Assembly: GCF_003858645.1 (NCBI RefSeq)
Contig: NZ_RQJP01000003.1
Coordinates: 248,001 to 312,000 of the forward strand
DNA from: Larkinella knui
GTDB taxonomy: Bacteria; Bacteroidota; Bacteroidia; Cytophagales; Spirosomataceae
Reading direction: 5' to 3'
DNA length: 64,000 bases
Shown in pieces: positions 7,488 through 18,100 of the stretch. Position numbers and translations under genes: made by a program. The notes under the pieces are model-generated. The model did not search any database. It was not told where the DNA came from and saw only the letters and a program-made list of their open reading frames with translations. How positions within the stretch are numbered: the first letter of the stretch is position 1; the number at the start of each line of letters is the position of its first letter.

Positions 7488-7569
7488 AAGCTTTGTAAAA
7501 GTCTATTTGAAACCCGAATTTTCATAAGGTGGTTTTCAGGACAATACGGTTTTCATTCAACTAACCTCT

Positions 7570-10500
7570 ATGTATTCTTACAACCCCAAATCCCGGTTTC
7601 GCTTTCGGGCGCTCCTGTCGTGGATGCTGGTAGGCGGTCTGACGCTATCGGCTCTCTGGTCGGTGGCGCAGGCTCCCCAGAAACGCTTATTGGTTTTCTC
7701 TAAAACCGCCGGCTTCCGGCACACGTCGATTCCAGCCGGCCAGTTGGCCATCATCAAACTGGGTAAGGAAAACGGTTTCGCCGTTGATACCACCGAGAAT
7801 GCGGCCAAATTTACCGAAGCCAACCTGAAACGCTACAACGCCGTGGTCTTCCTGAGCACTACGGGCGACGTGCTCAATGACATGCAACAAGCCGCTTTCG
7901 AACGCTACATCCAGGCGGGTGGCGGCTACGTCGGCATTCACGCGGCTGCCGACACCGAATACGACTGGCCGTGGTATGGCAAACTAGTGGGTGGGTATTT
8001 CATGAGCCACCCCGGTAATCCAAATGTGCAGGAAGGCGAAGCGTACGTCGTCAGCAAAAACCACGTTTCCATGTTCGGCTTTCCGGATCGCTGGAAAATC
8101 AAGGATGAGTTCTACGACTTCAAAAATGTCAACCCCGACGTTACGGTACTCGTGAAAATCGACGAGAAAACGTACAAGGAAGGCAAAATGGGTGACAACC
8201 ACCCAATGTCGTGGTTCCACGAATACGACGGCGGGAAGGTGTTCTACACCAACTTCGGCCATCCCGACGAAACGTTTTCCAATCCCGTTTACCTGAAGCA
8301 TTTGCTGGGCGGTATTCAGTATGCCGTTGCACCCAAACTGGATTACACAAAAGCCAAAACGATGCCGTTCCCGGAAGAAAACCGCTTCAACAAAGAAGTG
8401 CTGGCGGAGAAACTGGATGAACCAACGGAACTCGTCGTACTCGATAACGGTAAAGTGCTGTTCACCGAACGCAAAGGCGCCCTGAAGGTCTACGACCCCA
8501 AGACGAAAGTAACGAAAGTGGTGGCCAATCTGCCGGTTTATACCAAGCAGGAATACGGTTTGATGGGCATGAATATCGACCCGAAATTCAAAGACAATCA
8601 ATGGTTGTATCTGTATTATTCGCCAGCCGTCGAAAAGTGGAAAACCGATACGGCCCAACACCTTTCGCGGTTTAAATTCAACGCGGAGACGAATGAACTG
8701 AAAATGGAAAGCGAGCAGGTTCTGCTGCGCGTCCCCGTAAAACGAAACAACGAATGCTGCCATACCGGCGGTTCGGTGGCCTGGGATCGGTCGGGCAATC
8801 TCTACCTGTCGACCGGCGACGATACCAACCCATTTGAATCGAAGGGATTCAGCCCGTCCGACGACCGGCCCGGTCGCCAGAGTTTCAACGCCTTGACCAC
8901 TTCGAGCAACACGATGGATTTGCGCGGAAAAATTCTGCGCATCAAGCCACTCGATGACGGTACGTACGAAATCCCGGAAGGCAATCTGTTCCCGAAAGGA
9001 ACGCCCAACACGCGCCCCGAAATCTACGTCATGGGCAACCGGAATCCGTACCGGATCTCGGTCGATCAGCGTACCGGTTTTCTGTACTGGGGTGAAGTGG
9101 GTCCGGATGCCGCCAACAACATCGACCGGTTCGGGCCTCGGGGCCACGACGAGGTCAATCAGGCCCGCAAAGCCGGTTATTTCGGCTGGCCCCTCTTTGT
9201 TGCCGACAACCGTGCCTACCGCCAGTTCAATTTTGCCGACAGCACCTCCGGCCCGGCCTACGACCCGGCCAAACCCGTCAACCCCTCCAAACTCATCAAA
9301 GGGTTGAGCGAATTGCCCCCGGCGCAGAAGGCGTTTATTTATTATCCGTATGCCGACTCGCCCGAATTTGGCCCCATTGTGGGTAAAGGCGGCCGGAATG
9401 CGATGGGTGGCCCGGTGTATTATTACGACGATTATGCCGACAGCCCGGTAAAATTCCCCCGTCACTACGACGGCAATTTTTTTGCCTATGACTGGATTCG
9501 CGACTGGATTCACCCGGTAACGATGACCAAGGACGGCGATTTCGTGAAGATGGAGACCTTCATGCCCAACACGAAATTCAGCCACCCGATCGATATGCAG
9601 TTCCACAAAGACGGCTCGCTTTACGTCCTGGAATACGGCAGTAACTGGTTCGCGCAGAACGACGACGCCCGCTTGTCGCACATCACCTACAACGCCGGAA
9701 ACCGCAAACCGCTGGTGGTTGCCAATGCCAGCAAAACCGTTGGTGCGGCTCCCTTAGCCGTTAAATTTGACGCCAAAGGGTCACTGGATTACGATGGCGA
9801 TGCGATTAAATACGAGTGGACGTTCGGACAGGGTTTGCCGAAAAGCACCCAGGCCGCTCCGACCTTTACGTATGCCAAACCGGGTGTCTATTACCCTACG
9901 CTGAAAATTACCGACGCGGCCGGAAATGTCTCTTCTACGAAACTGGAAATCCGGGTTGGTAACGAAGTTCCCAAAGTTGAGGTGGCCGTTAAGGGCAACA
10001 AAACGTTTTACTTCGACAACAAACCGGTCGAATATGAGGTCAAAGTAGCGGATAAAGAAGATGGCAGCCTGTCGGCCGGAAAAATCAGCGCCGAAGATGT
10101 GACGATGACCATCAACTACCTGGAAGGATTCGATAAAACCTTGCTGGCGCAGGGCCACCAGGCCAATGTCGGTTTTGCGACCGGCAAACGACTCATCGAA
10201 CTCAGCGACTGCAAAGCCTGCCACAGCGTCGACAAAAAATCCATTGGACCGGCTTACCAGGAAGTGGCTAAAAAATACGCCAAAGAACGTCGTGCGGAAA
10301 TGGTCAATAAACTGGCCAGAAAAGTGATCGAAGGCGGTGGCGGTGTCTGGGGGGAACAGGCGATGAGCGCCCATCCCCAGTTGAAAGAGGACGAAGCGAA
10401 AGAAATGGTGAGTTATGTCCTGTCGCTGGGCGACAAGCAGCAGGTCGACAAAAAACCGCTGAAAGGCGTCTACACGGCGCAGGCCAAAGACAAAGACGGT

Positions 10501-10980
10501 TCGTATCTGTTCTCCGCCAGCTATACCGACAAAGGCGGTGTCGTGATTGGTCCGCTGACGGGCAGTTCGACCGTCGCTCTCCGGAGTGCCAAAATGAAAG
10601 CCGCTACCTTCGACGGCGGGAAAGACGTTTCGAAGTTCAAATTGCCGTCGGGCAATGAAATTGCGGCCGGTGCCAAATCGGAGGGGTATTTCTTTTTTAA
10701 CGATATCGATTTAACCGCCATCCGGAGCCTTACGGTTCTGGGTTCGGCCTCTTCGAAGTACATGGCCGGAGGCAAGCTGGAAATCCGGCTCGATTCGCCA
10801 ACCGGAACGCTTCTGGGAACCGGCGAGGTGAAAAGCGAAAAAATGGAACCGGTCGATATTGCCTTAAAAACGCCCGTTTCAGGTCAGCACAGGTTGTACT
10901 TCGTGTTTGTCAATCCGAATGCGGGTAGCAAGCCGCTGTTTGCGCTGAATGACATTCAATTCAATGCCGAGACGATGTAG
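7570..10980 (+). CDS. ThuA / PQQ-type sugar dehydrogenase / PKD / cytochrome c fusion protein
   Basis: This is a 1136-residue exported protein. Residues 1-35 form a signal peptide (LLSWMLVGGLTLSALWSVAQA). A ThuA-like domain follows (about 38-255; RLLVFSKTAGFRH, GGGYVGIHAAADTEYDW). A GSDH/sorbosone dehydrogenase-type beta-propeller spans about 270-690 (LAEKLDEPTELVVLDNG, GNRNPYRISVDQ, HPIDMQFHKDGSLYVLEYG). A PKD domain is at about 705-790, then a class I cytochrome c with the haem motif CKACH at 881-885 and a possible Met ligand in EQAMSAHP, and finally a CBM6-like beta domain from about 965. It likely oxidises a sugar or polyol in the periplasm and passes electrons to the built-in cytochrome. 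This architecture is known in Bacteroidota; the substrate is not. Confidence 0.88.
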   Translation: MYSYNPKSRFRFRALLSWMLVGGLTLSALWSVAQAPQKRLLVFSKTAGFRHTSIPAGQLAIIKLGKENGFAVDTTENAAKFTEANLKRYNAVVFLSTTGDVLNDMQQAAFERYIQAGGGYVGIHAAADTEYDWPWYGKLVGGYFMSHPGNPNVQEGEAYVVSKNHVSMFGFPDRWKIKDEFYDFKNVNPDVTVLVKIDEKTYKEGKMGDNHPMSWFHEYDGGKVFYTNFGHPDETFSNPVYLKHLLGGIQYAVAPKLDYTKAKTMPFPEENRFNKEVLAEKLDEPTELVVLDNGKVLFTERKGALKVYDPKTKVTKVVANLPVYTKQEYGLMGMNIDPKFKDNQWLYLYYSPAVEKWKTDTAQHLSRFKFNAETNELKMESEQVLLRVPVKRNNECCHTGGSVAWDRSGNLYLSTGDDTNPFESKGFSPSDDRPGRQSFNALTTSSNTMDLRGKILRIKPLDDGTYEIPEGNLFPKGTPNTRPEIYVMGNRNPYRISVDQRTGFLYWGEVGPDAANNIDRFGPRGHDEVNQARKAGYFGWPLFVADNRAYRQFNFADSTSGPAYDPAKPVNPSKLIKGLSELPPAQKAFIYYPYADSPEFGPIVGKGGRNAMGGPVYYYDDYADSPVKFPRHYDGNFFAYDWIRDWIHPVTMTKDGDFVKMETFMPNTKFSHPIDMQFHKDGSLYVLEYGSNWFAQNDDARLSHITYNAGNRKPLVVANASKTVGAAPLAVKFDAKGSLDYDGDAIKYEWTFGQGLPKSTQAAPTFTYAKPGVYYPTLKITDAAGNVSSTKLEIRVGNEVPKVEVAVKGNKTFYFDNKPVEYEVKVADKEDGSLSAGKISAEDVTMTINYLEGFDKTLLAQGHQANVGFATGKRLIELSDCKACHSVDKKSIGPAYQEVAKKYAKERRAEMVNKLARKVIEGGGGVWGEQAMSAHPQLKEDEAKEMVSYVLSLGDKQQVDKKPLKGVYTAQAKDKDGSYLFSASYTDKGGVVIGPLTGSSTVALRSAKMKAATFDGGKDVSKFKLPSGNEIAAGAKSEGYFFFNDIDLTAIRSLTVLGSASSKYMAGGKLEIRLDSPTGTLLGTGEVKSEKMEPVDIALKTPVSGQHRLYFVFVNPNAGSKPLFALNDIQFNAETM

Positions 10981-11010
10981 ACCGGTTTTGCAACCATTTT
11001 TTTGACTTTA

Positions 11011-11045
11011 AAAAGCCGCCGGATGAATCATCCGGCGGCTTTTTG
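11011..11045 (+). terminator. Rho-independent terminator of the ThuA fusion gene
   Basis: AGCCGCCGGATGA and TCATCCGGCGGCT form a strong GC-rich stem followed by TTTTT, about 30 bp after the stop codon at 10980. A matching A-tract precedes it, so it could also work in the other direction. The remaining 240 bp before the next gene show nothing else. Confidence 0.88.
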
Positions 11046-11282
11046 TATAACCAGAGTGCACGAAATTCCGGTTCATTCCATCCTTCAATCATCACCTTCC
11101 TGCCTCCCGGGTGGATTTGCGAGACTCATTGCCGTTCGTTCTTTCCGGTAAGTAGAACCGGCCACCTACCGATCCCTAAATAATTCGCGACTGGCGGCAA
11201 CAAAATCAATATCTTACTTCATTCATTTCGGCGACCTGCCCGCCCCCAACTATGGATTTTCCTTTAACCTAACTGCTTTATA

Positions 11283-12689
11283 ATGAACCCTGTACAAGCA
11301 TCCCACCCGGACGCGTTTTTGCCCGAAGCTTCGTCTGAGCGGGTTCCCATGCTGGACCTTCTGCGGGGCATGGCCGTCTTGGGAATTCTGGTGACCACAA
11401 TTCAAACGTTCGGACTCACCGAAGCGCAGGTGCAGCAACTGATTCGCGGGCCGCACGGAGGAACTTACAAACTGGCAACGCTGGTGCAGGTCCTGTTTGG
11501 CAACGCCATGCCAGCCCTGTTCACGATGGTTTTTGGAGCGGGAATCCTGCTGTTTCTCGCCCGGCCCAAAACCGCTGCCGGCATGGCGATACCGGAGTTA
11601 TACATCCGGCGTCAGTTGTGGCTCATTGCCTTCGGTCTCATCAACGCCCTTGGCTTTCTCTGCACCAGCGATCTTCTGTTCTTTTACGGTATCATTGGCG
11701 TATTTTTATTCCCTTTCCGGCTTTTATCGACGCGGGCGTTGTTGATAGCAGCCATCATTACCGCGCTGATTTATAGCGGAAAAACGTATTGGAACTTTCG
11801 GGAACAGCAGCAAAACTACGAGAAGTTTCAAACCGTGGAAGGGTTGGAAAAGAAACAGAAAAACCTGGAAAAGAAAGGCAAAAAGAATTCGAAGGCAAAA
11901 AAACGGGAGCTGACCGATGAACAGAAAGAGGCCAAATCGGCCTGGGAAGGGCTGTTAAACGATCAAAAATTCGATCCTAAGCAGAACGACGCCACCATCA
12001 AGGCCATGCGCTCCGATTATTCGACCGTCTGGAATCATCTACTGCCAAAAATTCAGGCCACCCAGGCTCAATATTTCTACCGCCTGGGTTTGTGGGATCT
12101 GGCTTCCATGCTTTTGCTGGGAATGGTCCTGTTTCGACGGGGCTTTTTCACCAACCAACTCAGCACCCGGCAGTATGTGATTCTGGCAATCGGCGGACTA
12201 CTGACCGGCCTGACCCTGAACGGGTTGGCGGCCTTCTCGCATGAATCGCTACTGAGGGATTTCACGAAATACGTGGCAACCAACGGTCTTCCCTGGCATG
12301 ATGTTTTTCGACCGTTTGCCCAGGCTTTCAGTGCCATGGGCTGGGCCAGCTTGGTGCTGGTGATCTACCGGGCGGGCCTTGTGCTTTGGCTGTGGCAAGC
12401 CATCGGTGCGGTTGGTCAAATGGGTCTGACGGCCTACCTGATCCAGTCCGTAATGGGCACTTTATTTTTCTACGGATACGGTTTTGGTTACTTCGACGCC
12501 TTGCCGTTCCATCAGCTTTACACGGTGGTTGCCGAAATCTGGCTCCTTCAACTTGTCTTCAGCGTAGTCTGGCTGCGCCATTACCGCCTGGGACCGGTCG
12601 AGTGGCTCTGGGAGTCACTTAGTTACGGAAAATGGCAACCGATGCGACGGCACGAAACCAGCCCCGAAACCGCTCGGGCCCTGTCATAA
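11283..12689 (+). CDS. DUF418-family membrane protein
   Basis: This 468-residue polytopic protein begins with the family signature RVPMLDLLRGMAVLGILVTT and ends with the DUF418 block (LTAYLIQSVMGTLFFYGYG, FSVVWLRHYRLGPVEWLWES). A Lys/Glu-rich cytoplasmic insert of about 60 residues (around 185-245; EKKQKNLEKKGKKNSKAKK) splits the helices. DUF418 (YeiB-like) proteins are inner-membrane proteins related in shape to acyltransferase 3; their activity is not established. The next gene is a paralogue 21 bp downstream. Confidence 0.82.
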   Translation: MNPVQASHPDAFLPEASSERVPMLDLLRGMAVLGILVTTIQTFGLTEAQVQQLIRGPHGGTYKLATLVQVLFGNAMPALFTMVFGAGILLFLARPKTAAGMAIPELYIRRQLWLIAFGLINALGFLCTSDLLFFYGIIGVFLFPFRLLSTRALLIAAIITALIYSGKTYWNFREQQQNYEKFQTVEGLEKKQKNLEKKGKKNSKAKKRELTDEQKEAKSAWEGLLNDQKFDPKQNDATIKAMRSDYSTVWNHLLPKIQATQAQYFYRLGLWDLASMLLLGMVLFRRGFFTNQLSTRQYVILAIGGLLTGLTLNGLAAFSHESLLRDFTKYVATNGLPWHDVFRPFAQAFSAMGWASLVLVIYRAGLVLWLWQAIGAVGQMGLTAYLIQSVMGTLFFYGYGFGYFDALPFHQLYTVVAEIWLLQLVFSVVWLRHYRLGPVEWLWESLSYGKWQPMRRHETSPETARALS

Positions 12690-12710
12690 CTCTTTCACAA
12701 ACAGAGACTA

Positions 12711-14141
12711 ATGTTTATGGAAACCACCTCGTCTTCCTTCCTGCCCTCGGATGCGGCTACGATTTTGCCGGCTGACTTGCCGGGCTCTGCCTACGGAGCC
12801 GACCGGGATCCTCCGCGTCCGGTTGCCAAATCCGACCGCATCCAGGCCATCGACCTCATCCGGGGTCTGGCGCTGCTGGGCATTCTGATGATGAATATCA
12901 AAAATTTTGGCTTTGTCTGGTCCGGTTTCATGACCATCGTCAAGAACCCGGCCAGTACCGACTTTTATACGCTGGCGGTGGTCGATACCGCCTTTGCGGG
13001 AACCATGCGGGCGCTGTTTTCGATGCTTTTCGGGGCCGGTATGATTCTTTTCCTGACCAACAAACCGGAAACCGAATCCGGCCCGACCGTTGCCGATTAT
13101 TATTACCGGCGGTTGTTGTGGCTGGTTTTATTCGGTGTTTTCAACGCTTATATTTTGCTCTGGCCGGGCGATATTCTTTATTTCTACGGCTTGTGCGGTA
13201 TGTTGTTGTATCCGTTCCGGCGGCTCAAACCGGGCTGGCTAGTGGTTATGGCATTGGTATGCATTGGGGCCAATTACCTGAGAAATGATCTGTGGTACAG
13301 TAACATGCGTGAAAACCGGGCGGGCTATCTCGAAGCCGTAAAGCTCGAAAAAGCGCACAAAAAACCAACGGCGAAACAACTGGCCGCCAAAACCGCCTGG
13401 GAAAAATTTCAGAAAAATTTTAAACCGGATCCCAAAAGAGAGGCCAAACTGATCAAAGAAAGACGCTCGGATTACGGTACGGTTTTTACCAGCCTGATCC
13501 CGAACAACAGCGGCTCCGAATCGTGGGGCGTCTATTTCGGGAGTTGGGATATGCTGTCGATGATGTTTCTGGGCATGGCGCTGCTGGGCTGGGGGTTCTT
13601 TTCGAATAAACTCCCTACCTCCACCTACGCCACCACCTTGCTCATCGGTTACGGACTGGGATTTCCCCTTAGCTGGTTCTTTTTCCAAAGCAGTTTTGTC
13701 GACTGGCTTCAGGATGCGGGGAAAGTGATCGATACATACCGGGTCGACCCTTTTCAGCTGTACGATGTACGGCGGGCCTTGCTGGCGTTGGGCCATGCCA
13801 GTTTACTCCTGCTGATTTACCGTTCGGGCGTGGTTCCCTGGCTCATGAAATCGCTCACGGCGGTAGGGCAAATGGCCTTTACCAACTATCTGATGCAGAG
13901 CATTATCTGTACCTTATTTTTCCACGGATATGGGTTAGGTTATTACGGAAAACTAGCCTACCATGAACTTTACTACGTGGTTGCAGGCATCTGGGTTTTT
14001 CAGCTCATCGTTTCCCCAATCTGGCTCAATTTCTTCCGTTTTGGCCCGTTCGAGTGGCTCTGGCGCTCGTTGACGTACTGGAAACCGCAACCCATGCGAA
14101 TCCGGAAAAACACCGAACCCGAAACCGTAGCAGGTTCTTAA
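12711..14141 (+). CDS. DUF418-family membrane protein, tandem paralogue
   Basis: This 476-residue protein has the same plan as its upstream neighbour: RIQAIDLIRGLALLGILMMN after a 45-residue hydrophilic leader, about ten membrane helices, a charged central loop (KLEKAHKKPTAKQLAAKTAW) and the C-terminal LMQSIICTLFFHGYGLGYYG and GPFEWLWRSLTYW blocks. The two genes are 21 bp apart and close enough to be a tandem duplication that has diverged, possibly making two subunits of one complex. The frame starts at ATG 12711; ATG 12717 is two codons later. Confidence 0.82.
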   Translation: MFMETTSSSFLPSDAATILPADLPGSAYGADRDPPRPVAKSDRIQAIDLIRGLALLGILMMNIKNFGFVWSGFMTIVKNPASTDFYTLAVVDTAFAGTMRALFSMLFGAGMILFLTNKPETESGPTVADYYYRRLLWLVLFGVFNAYILLWPGDILYFYGLCGMLLYPFRRLKPGWLVVMALVCIGANYLRNDLWYSNMRENRAGYLEAVKLEKAHKKPTAKQLAAKTAWEKFQKNFKPDPKREAKLIKERRSDYGTVFTSLIPNNSGSESWGVYFGSWDMLSMMFLGMALLGWGFFSNKLPTSTYATTLLIGYGLGFPLSWFFFQSSFVDWLQDAGKVIDTYRVDPFQLYDVRRALLALGHASLLLLIYRSGVVPWLMKSLTAVGQMAFTNYLMQSIICTLFFHGYGLGYYGKLAYHELYYVVAGIWVFQLIVSPIWLNFFRFGPFEWLWRSLTYWKPQPMRIRKNTEPETVAGS

Positions 14142-14147
14142 TCCAGT

Positions 14148-14180
14148 AGGCTCTGTCTCAACGGGATAGAGCCTCTTTTT
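14148..14180 (+). terminator. Rho-independent terminator of the DUF418 pair
   Basis: AGGCTCTGTC and GATAGAGCCT pair (one G:T) around a short loop, followed by TTTTT at 14176-14180, 7 bp after the stop codon. Confidence 0.8.
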
Positions 14181-14211
14181 ACCAGGTATTTACTCAAACC
14201 TACCAGGTATT
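14180..14211 (+). repeat. 11-bp direct repeat with 21-bp period, candidate operator
   Basis: TACCAGGTATT occurs at 14180-14190 and again at 14201-14211, 21 bp apart. It lies immediately after the terminator and 78 bp before the lipoprotein gene at 14289. Direct repeats two turns apart are typical of LytTR- and AraC-type binding. A weak promoter-like TACTTTTA lies at 14245-14252. Confidence 0.45.
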
Positions 14212-14288
14212 CATTGGGGCTGGCTGTTGATGGATGGTTGACCGTACTTTTAGGGTGTCAACGGACCCTTCATTAACCCAATGAATTC

Positions 14289-15077
14289 ATGAAACTCACT
14301 TTCTTACTGTCCATCATCGCCGTTGCGGGGGGCCTGTGCGGGTGCGAGCCCCAGGACAACCCGCTGGTTATAAGTACCTATAACGGCCACACGCTGCAAC
14401 TCATCGACCATACCACCGTACGGAGCATCGGCGAACGCAACCACCAGGCGGTGTTGATCTTCGACGGAAAATTGGTCAGCGATCAGAACATCGGCTTCCC
14501 GCTTTTACCGGAAAACTATTCAGATTGGGTAATTCGCAACTACGACCTCGATCTTTCCAGCCCCGAACAGACGCCCTGGACGGTTTACATGTCACCCAAA
14601 ACCTTTACTCGGGCCGAATACGACCAGATGATTGCCTGTTTTGAAGTAAAATGGAGTGAATTCGATTCAACGCTGACTAATTTCAGCACGCCGAACTACG
14701 GCAAATCCGGTCGCATCGAGCGGATCGTTTATGGCGAAGCGCCCCAACCGATGGTGTTCCGGCCCGCCCGCCTTCGGTATCAAACCGTGTATGGCCCCGA
14801 TGCCGATCCCGAAGAAACCTTCATCATCAGGCCCGACGGTACCTGGTCGTTCACGATTGCGAGCAACGGCGATGGCAGTCGTTTTGTGGCCAATGCCGCC
14901 AATGGAACGCTTTTGGCCAACAATGGGCAGTTGAGTCTCGAAAAACCGTTTGAAATCGACAACCCCATGCTGAGTGTGCGGCCCGATATGATCGATCTGT
15001 CCGACCCGGAGTATTTCCAGTCGTTCACCGACTCAACGGGAAAACCACTGCTGAGTGTTATAAAATATCCTTTTTAA
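14289..15077 (+). CDS. Hypothetical lipoprotein
   Basis: This 262-residue protein has a lipoprotein signal: a hydrophobic core (FLLSIIAVAGGLCG) and the cleavage box GLCGC with Cys19 as the lipidated residue. The mature part is beta-rich and acidic (ISTYNGHTLQLIDHTTVRSI, DGKLVSDQNIGFPLLPENY). I recognise no domain. It is probably anchored to the outer membrane or faces the periplasm. It stands alone between a terminator and a convergent kinase gene, with a candidate operator upstream, so it is likely a separately regulated gene. Confidence 0.7.
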   Translation: MKLTFLLSIIAVAGGLCGCEPQDNPLVISTYNGHTLQLIDHTTVRSIGERNHQAVLIFDGKLVSDQNIGFPLLPENYSDWVIRNYDLDLSSPEQTPWTVYMSPKTFTRAEYDQMIACFEVKWSEFDSTLTNFSTPNYGKSGRIERIVYGEAPQPMVFRPARLRYQTVYGPDADPEETFIIRPDGTWSFTIASNGDGSRFVANAANGTLLANNGQLSLEKPFEIDNPMLSVRPDMIDLSDPEYFQSFTDSTGKPLLSVIKYPF

Positions 15078-15116
15078 CAAATCACCTAAAAGTCAGCGCC
15101 TTACGGCTTTTGCAAA

Positions 15117-18100
15117 TTACAACACGGGCAGATAAACGCTGAACGTTGCCCCCTGTCCGGGTTGGCTCGTGGCCGAGATGGCTCCGCCGTGGTTGGAGGC
15201 CACCTTTTCACAGATCGCCAGGCCAATACCGGTTCCGGCGAACTCGCTTTTCCCGTGCAGGCGTTGAAAAACCTGAAAGATGCGGTCGACGTATTTCTGG
15301 TCAAAGCCAATCCCGTTGTCCGAAACGTAAAGGCAATAATAGGCTCCGGCCGACCGGGCGGGTTTTACCGAAGGCGGCAAATCCGTATCGGCTATCATCC
15401 GGACACCGACGTGAATCAGTGGGGCCACCGGAACACCGGCCTTGTCCGTCCGGCGAAACTTGAGCGCATTACTAAGGAGATTCTGGAAAAGTTGTTCGAG
15501 TTGGGAGGCATCTCCGGGCACCGTGGGCAAGGGTTCCACCGTCACGACGGCGCCGGATTCCTGAATAGCCAGGTCCAGATCCGTCAGAACCGTGTTGACC
15601 ACCTCGGTCAGCGAAACCGGCTCGATGGTGTCCTGCTGCATAGAAATTCGTGAAAAAGTCAGCAGATCTTTAATGAGTGCCGACATTCTACCAGCCGCCA
15701 ACTGCATGCGGTCCAGGTAGTTGACCCCATCTCCCAACTGAGCGGTATAGTGGTTTTTAAGCAGATCACCGAACTGCCGGACCTTGCGTAGAGGCTCCTG
15801 CAAATCGTGGCTGGCAATATAGGCGAACTGTTCCAGGTTTTCATTGGAACGGATGAGCAGTTGGTTGGATTCGGCCAATTCTTCATTGGTGGTCGCCAAT
15901 TCTTCAATCGTTGCAGACAACTCTTCGTTGGTTGCGGCTAACTCTTCGTTGGCGGTTTCCAGTTCCTCGGTTCGTATCTGTACCTGTTGTTCGAGGGCGA
16001 GCTGGATTTTCCGCTGCTCGGTAATGTCTTGCGCCGTGCCCACCAGTTTAACCGGTTTGCCCTGGGCATCGACAAAGACCTTTCCCTGCGCGTCGATAAT
16101 CCGCACCTGCCCCGTAAGCCGGTTCACAATCGGATGCTCATTCCTGTAACTACCGGAGGCTCCGGGTTGAACAACGGCGTTGATGGCAGCGGCCACGGAC
16201 TGCCGGTAGTCGTCGGGTAACGGATTATAGGCTTCGTCCATGCTCTTGGTGTGTTCCGAGAAGCCCAGCCAATTCATAAACCGGTCCGAGTAGGTGAATC
16301 GCCCGGTTTCAATATCCATACTCCAGGTGCTCAGTTCGGCCAGTTCGATAGCCCCGCGAAGCGTGCTTTCGGCTTCCTCCACTTTCTGCCGGGCCAACAC
16401 CTGCTGGGTTACATCGATAGCCACCACCATCACCCCCGAAATACGGGTTGCGCTGTCAGGTTCAGATCCATCACCCTGTCGGGTTTCGTACTGGGGCTGA
16501 ATGGTCAGGTCAACATAAATGGATTCAAGCTGATTGTTCCGGAAGATAGTCACCTCGGTTTCTCTGGCGACGTAGGGACTACCGGTCGAACCAACTTCCT
16601 CTATCAACTGATCGAAACCCTGCCCCTGCAGTTCGGGGAGTACTTCCAGAAACGATTTGCCAATTAATTCGCCGGGTTGCCGACCAACCAACTGCCCGTA
16701 TAATGGGTTGGCCATTCGGAAACGCAGGTCAATTATGTCGATAATGGCAATGGCAACCGGCGATTGTTCGAATGATTCGAGCAGTTGCTGCCGGTTTTCT
16801 TCAATTCGCTGCCGGACAGCAACCCGTTCGGTCACGTCGACGGCCACATTCAGAATGGCGTAAACCTGGCCCTGGTCCGTGGTCAGTGGCTGGTAGGTAA
16901 AGGTAAACCAGAAGGTCTGTAACTGGCCATTCACCACCAGATTGGCCGACTGCTCGGCCGATTGATACGGTATTCCGGTGTCGAAGACCTGCTCCAGTAA
17001 ACCAATAAAAGGCTGGCCTTCCAGTTCCGGCAAAGCCTCCGCCAGCTTCATTCCGATCACGGAAGGCGTTTTTCCCCATAGGGTGATCATCGCATCATTA
17101 GCCGTTTCAATGATCAGGTTTCGGGTCGAATACACGGCCATGGCAATCGGAGCTTCGGCAATCAGCCGCCGGAAGCGTGCTTCACTTTCCCGCAGCGACT
17201 GTTCGGTATTCTTGCGACTGGTTATGTTGGGGCTCACCGTTGCCAACCCGGTGATCTGATTGGAAACCGGGTCCTTCAGGGTAACGGCATTCCATTCGAG
17301 CCAGAACGGTTTTCCGGATTTGGCATTTACAAAGCGGATTTCGTGCGAAAAATGACCGGTTTTCACCAAGCTGGGCAGGATTTTTTCGGCAATGGCCCAA
17401 TCTTCGGGAAAAATATAGTCCTGGATCTTTTTCCCATCAACGGTGTCCCAACCCAACATTTCCAGAGCCGCCGGATTGGCGTATTCGATCGAGGTATCGG
17501 AGGCCGCCAACCCGATGAATTCAGGACTGGCTTCCAGAATGGCAATGAGTTTCTGTTTTTCTTCCTCTGCCAGCTTTTGATCATGGACATCCACCACCGT
17601 CCCGATCATTCCCTGGTAATTTCCCTGTTCATCAAAGCGGGGGCTGCCTTTATCCACCACCCAGCGATACGTGCCTTCTTTGTGGCGTAAGCGATAGAGC
17701 GCACTAAACGGAATCTGCCTTTCATTGGCTTCAATAAAACAGGCTCCGGTTTTTTCTTGATCATCCGGGTGCGTGGCATCGAGCCAGCCAAATCCTTCGG
17801 CTTCTTCGTTCGACTGGCCGGTAAATTCATACCACTGCCTGTTCAGGTACGAACAATACCCATCCGGTTCGGTAATCCAGAGAATGGCCGGCATGGTTTC
17901 CGTGAGCTGACGCAAAAAACGCTCACTCTCCTCCAGCTTTTTTCGTCCGGATCCAGAAGTCATTGTCTCTGTGCAGGTTACCAGTACGCCATTGATCTGT
18001 CCTTCGTCATCGTAGGCCGGGCTGTAGCTAAACGTCCGGAAACTACCGTCCTGCCCGCCCTTGGGCTGGCCAGGAAAATACGGCTGATCACTCCGGGTGG

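Noticed and set aside
7984-9681. Minus-strand open frame of 565 codons
   Set aside because: It is fully antisense to the ThuA fusion gene, rich in Arg/His/Val in the way of GC-biased shadow frames, and has no domain pattern.
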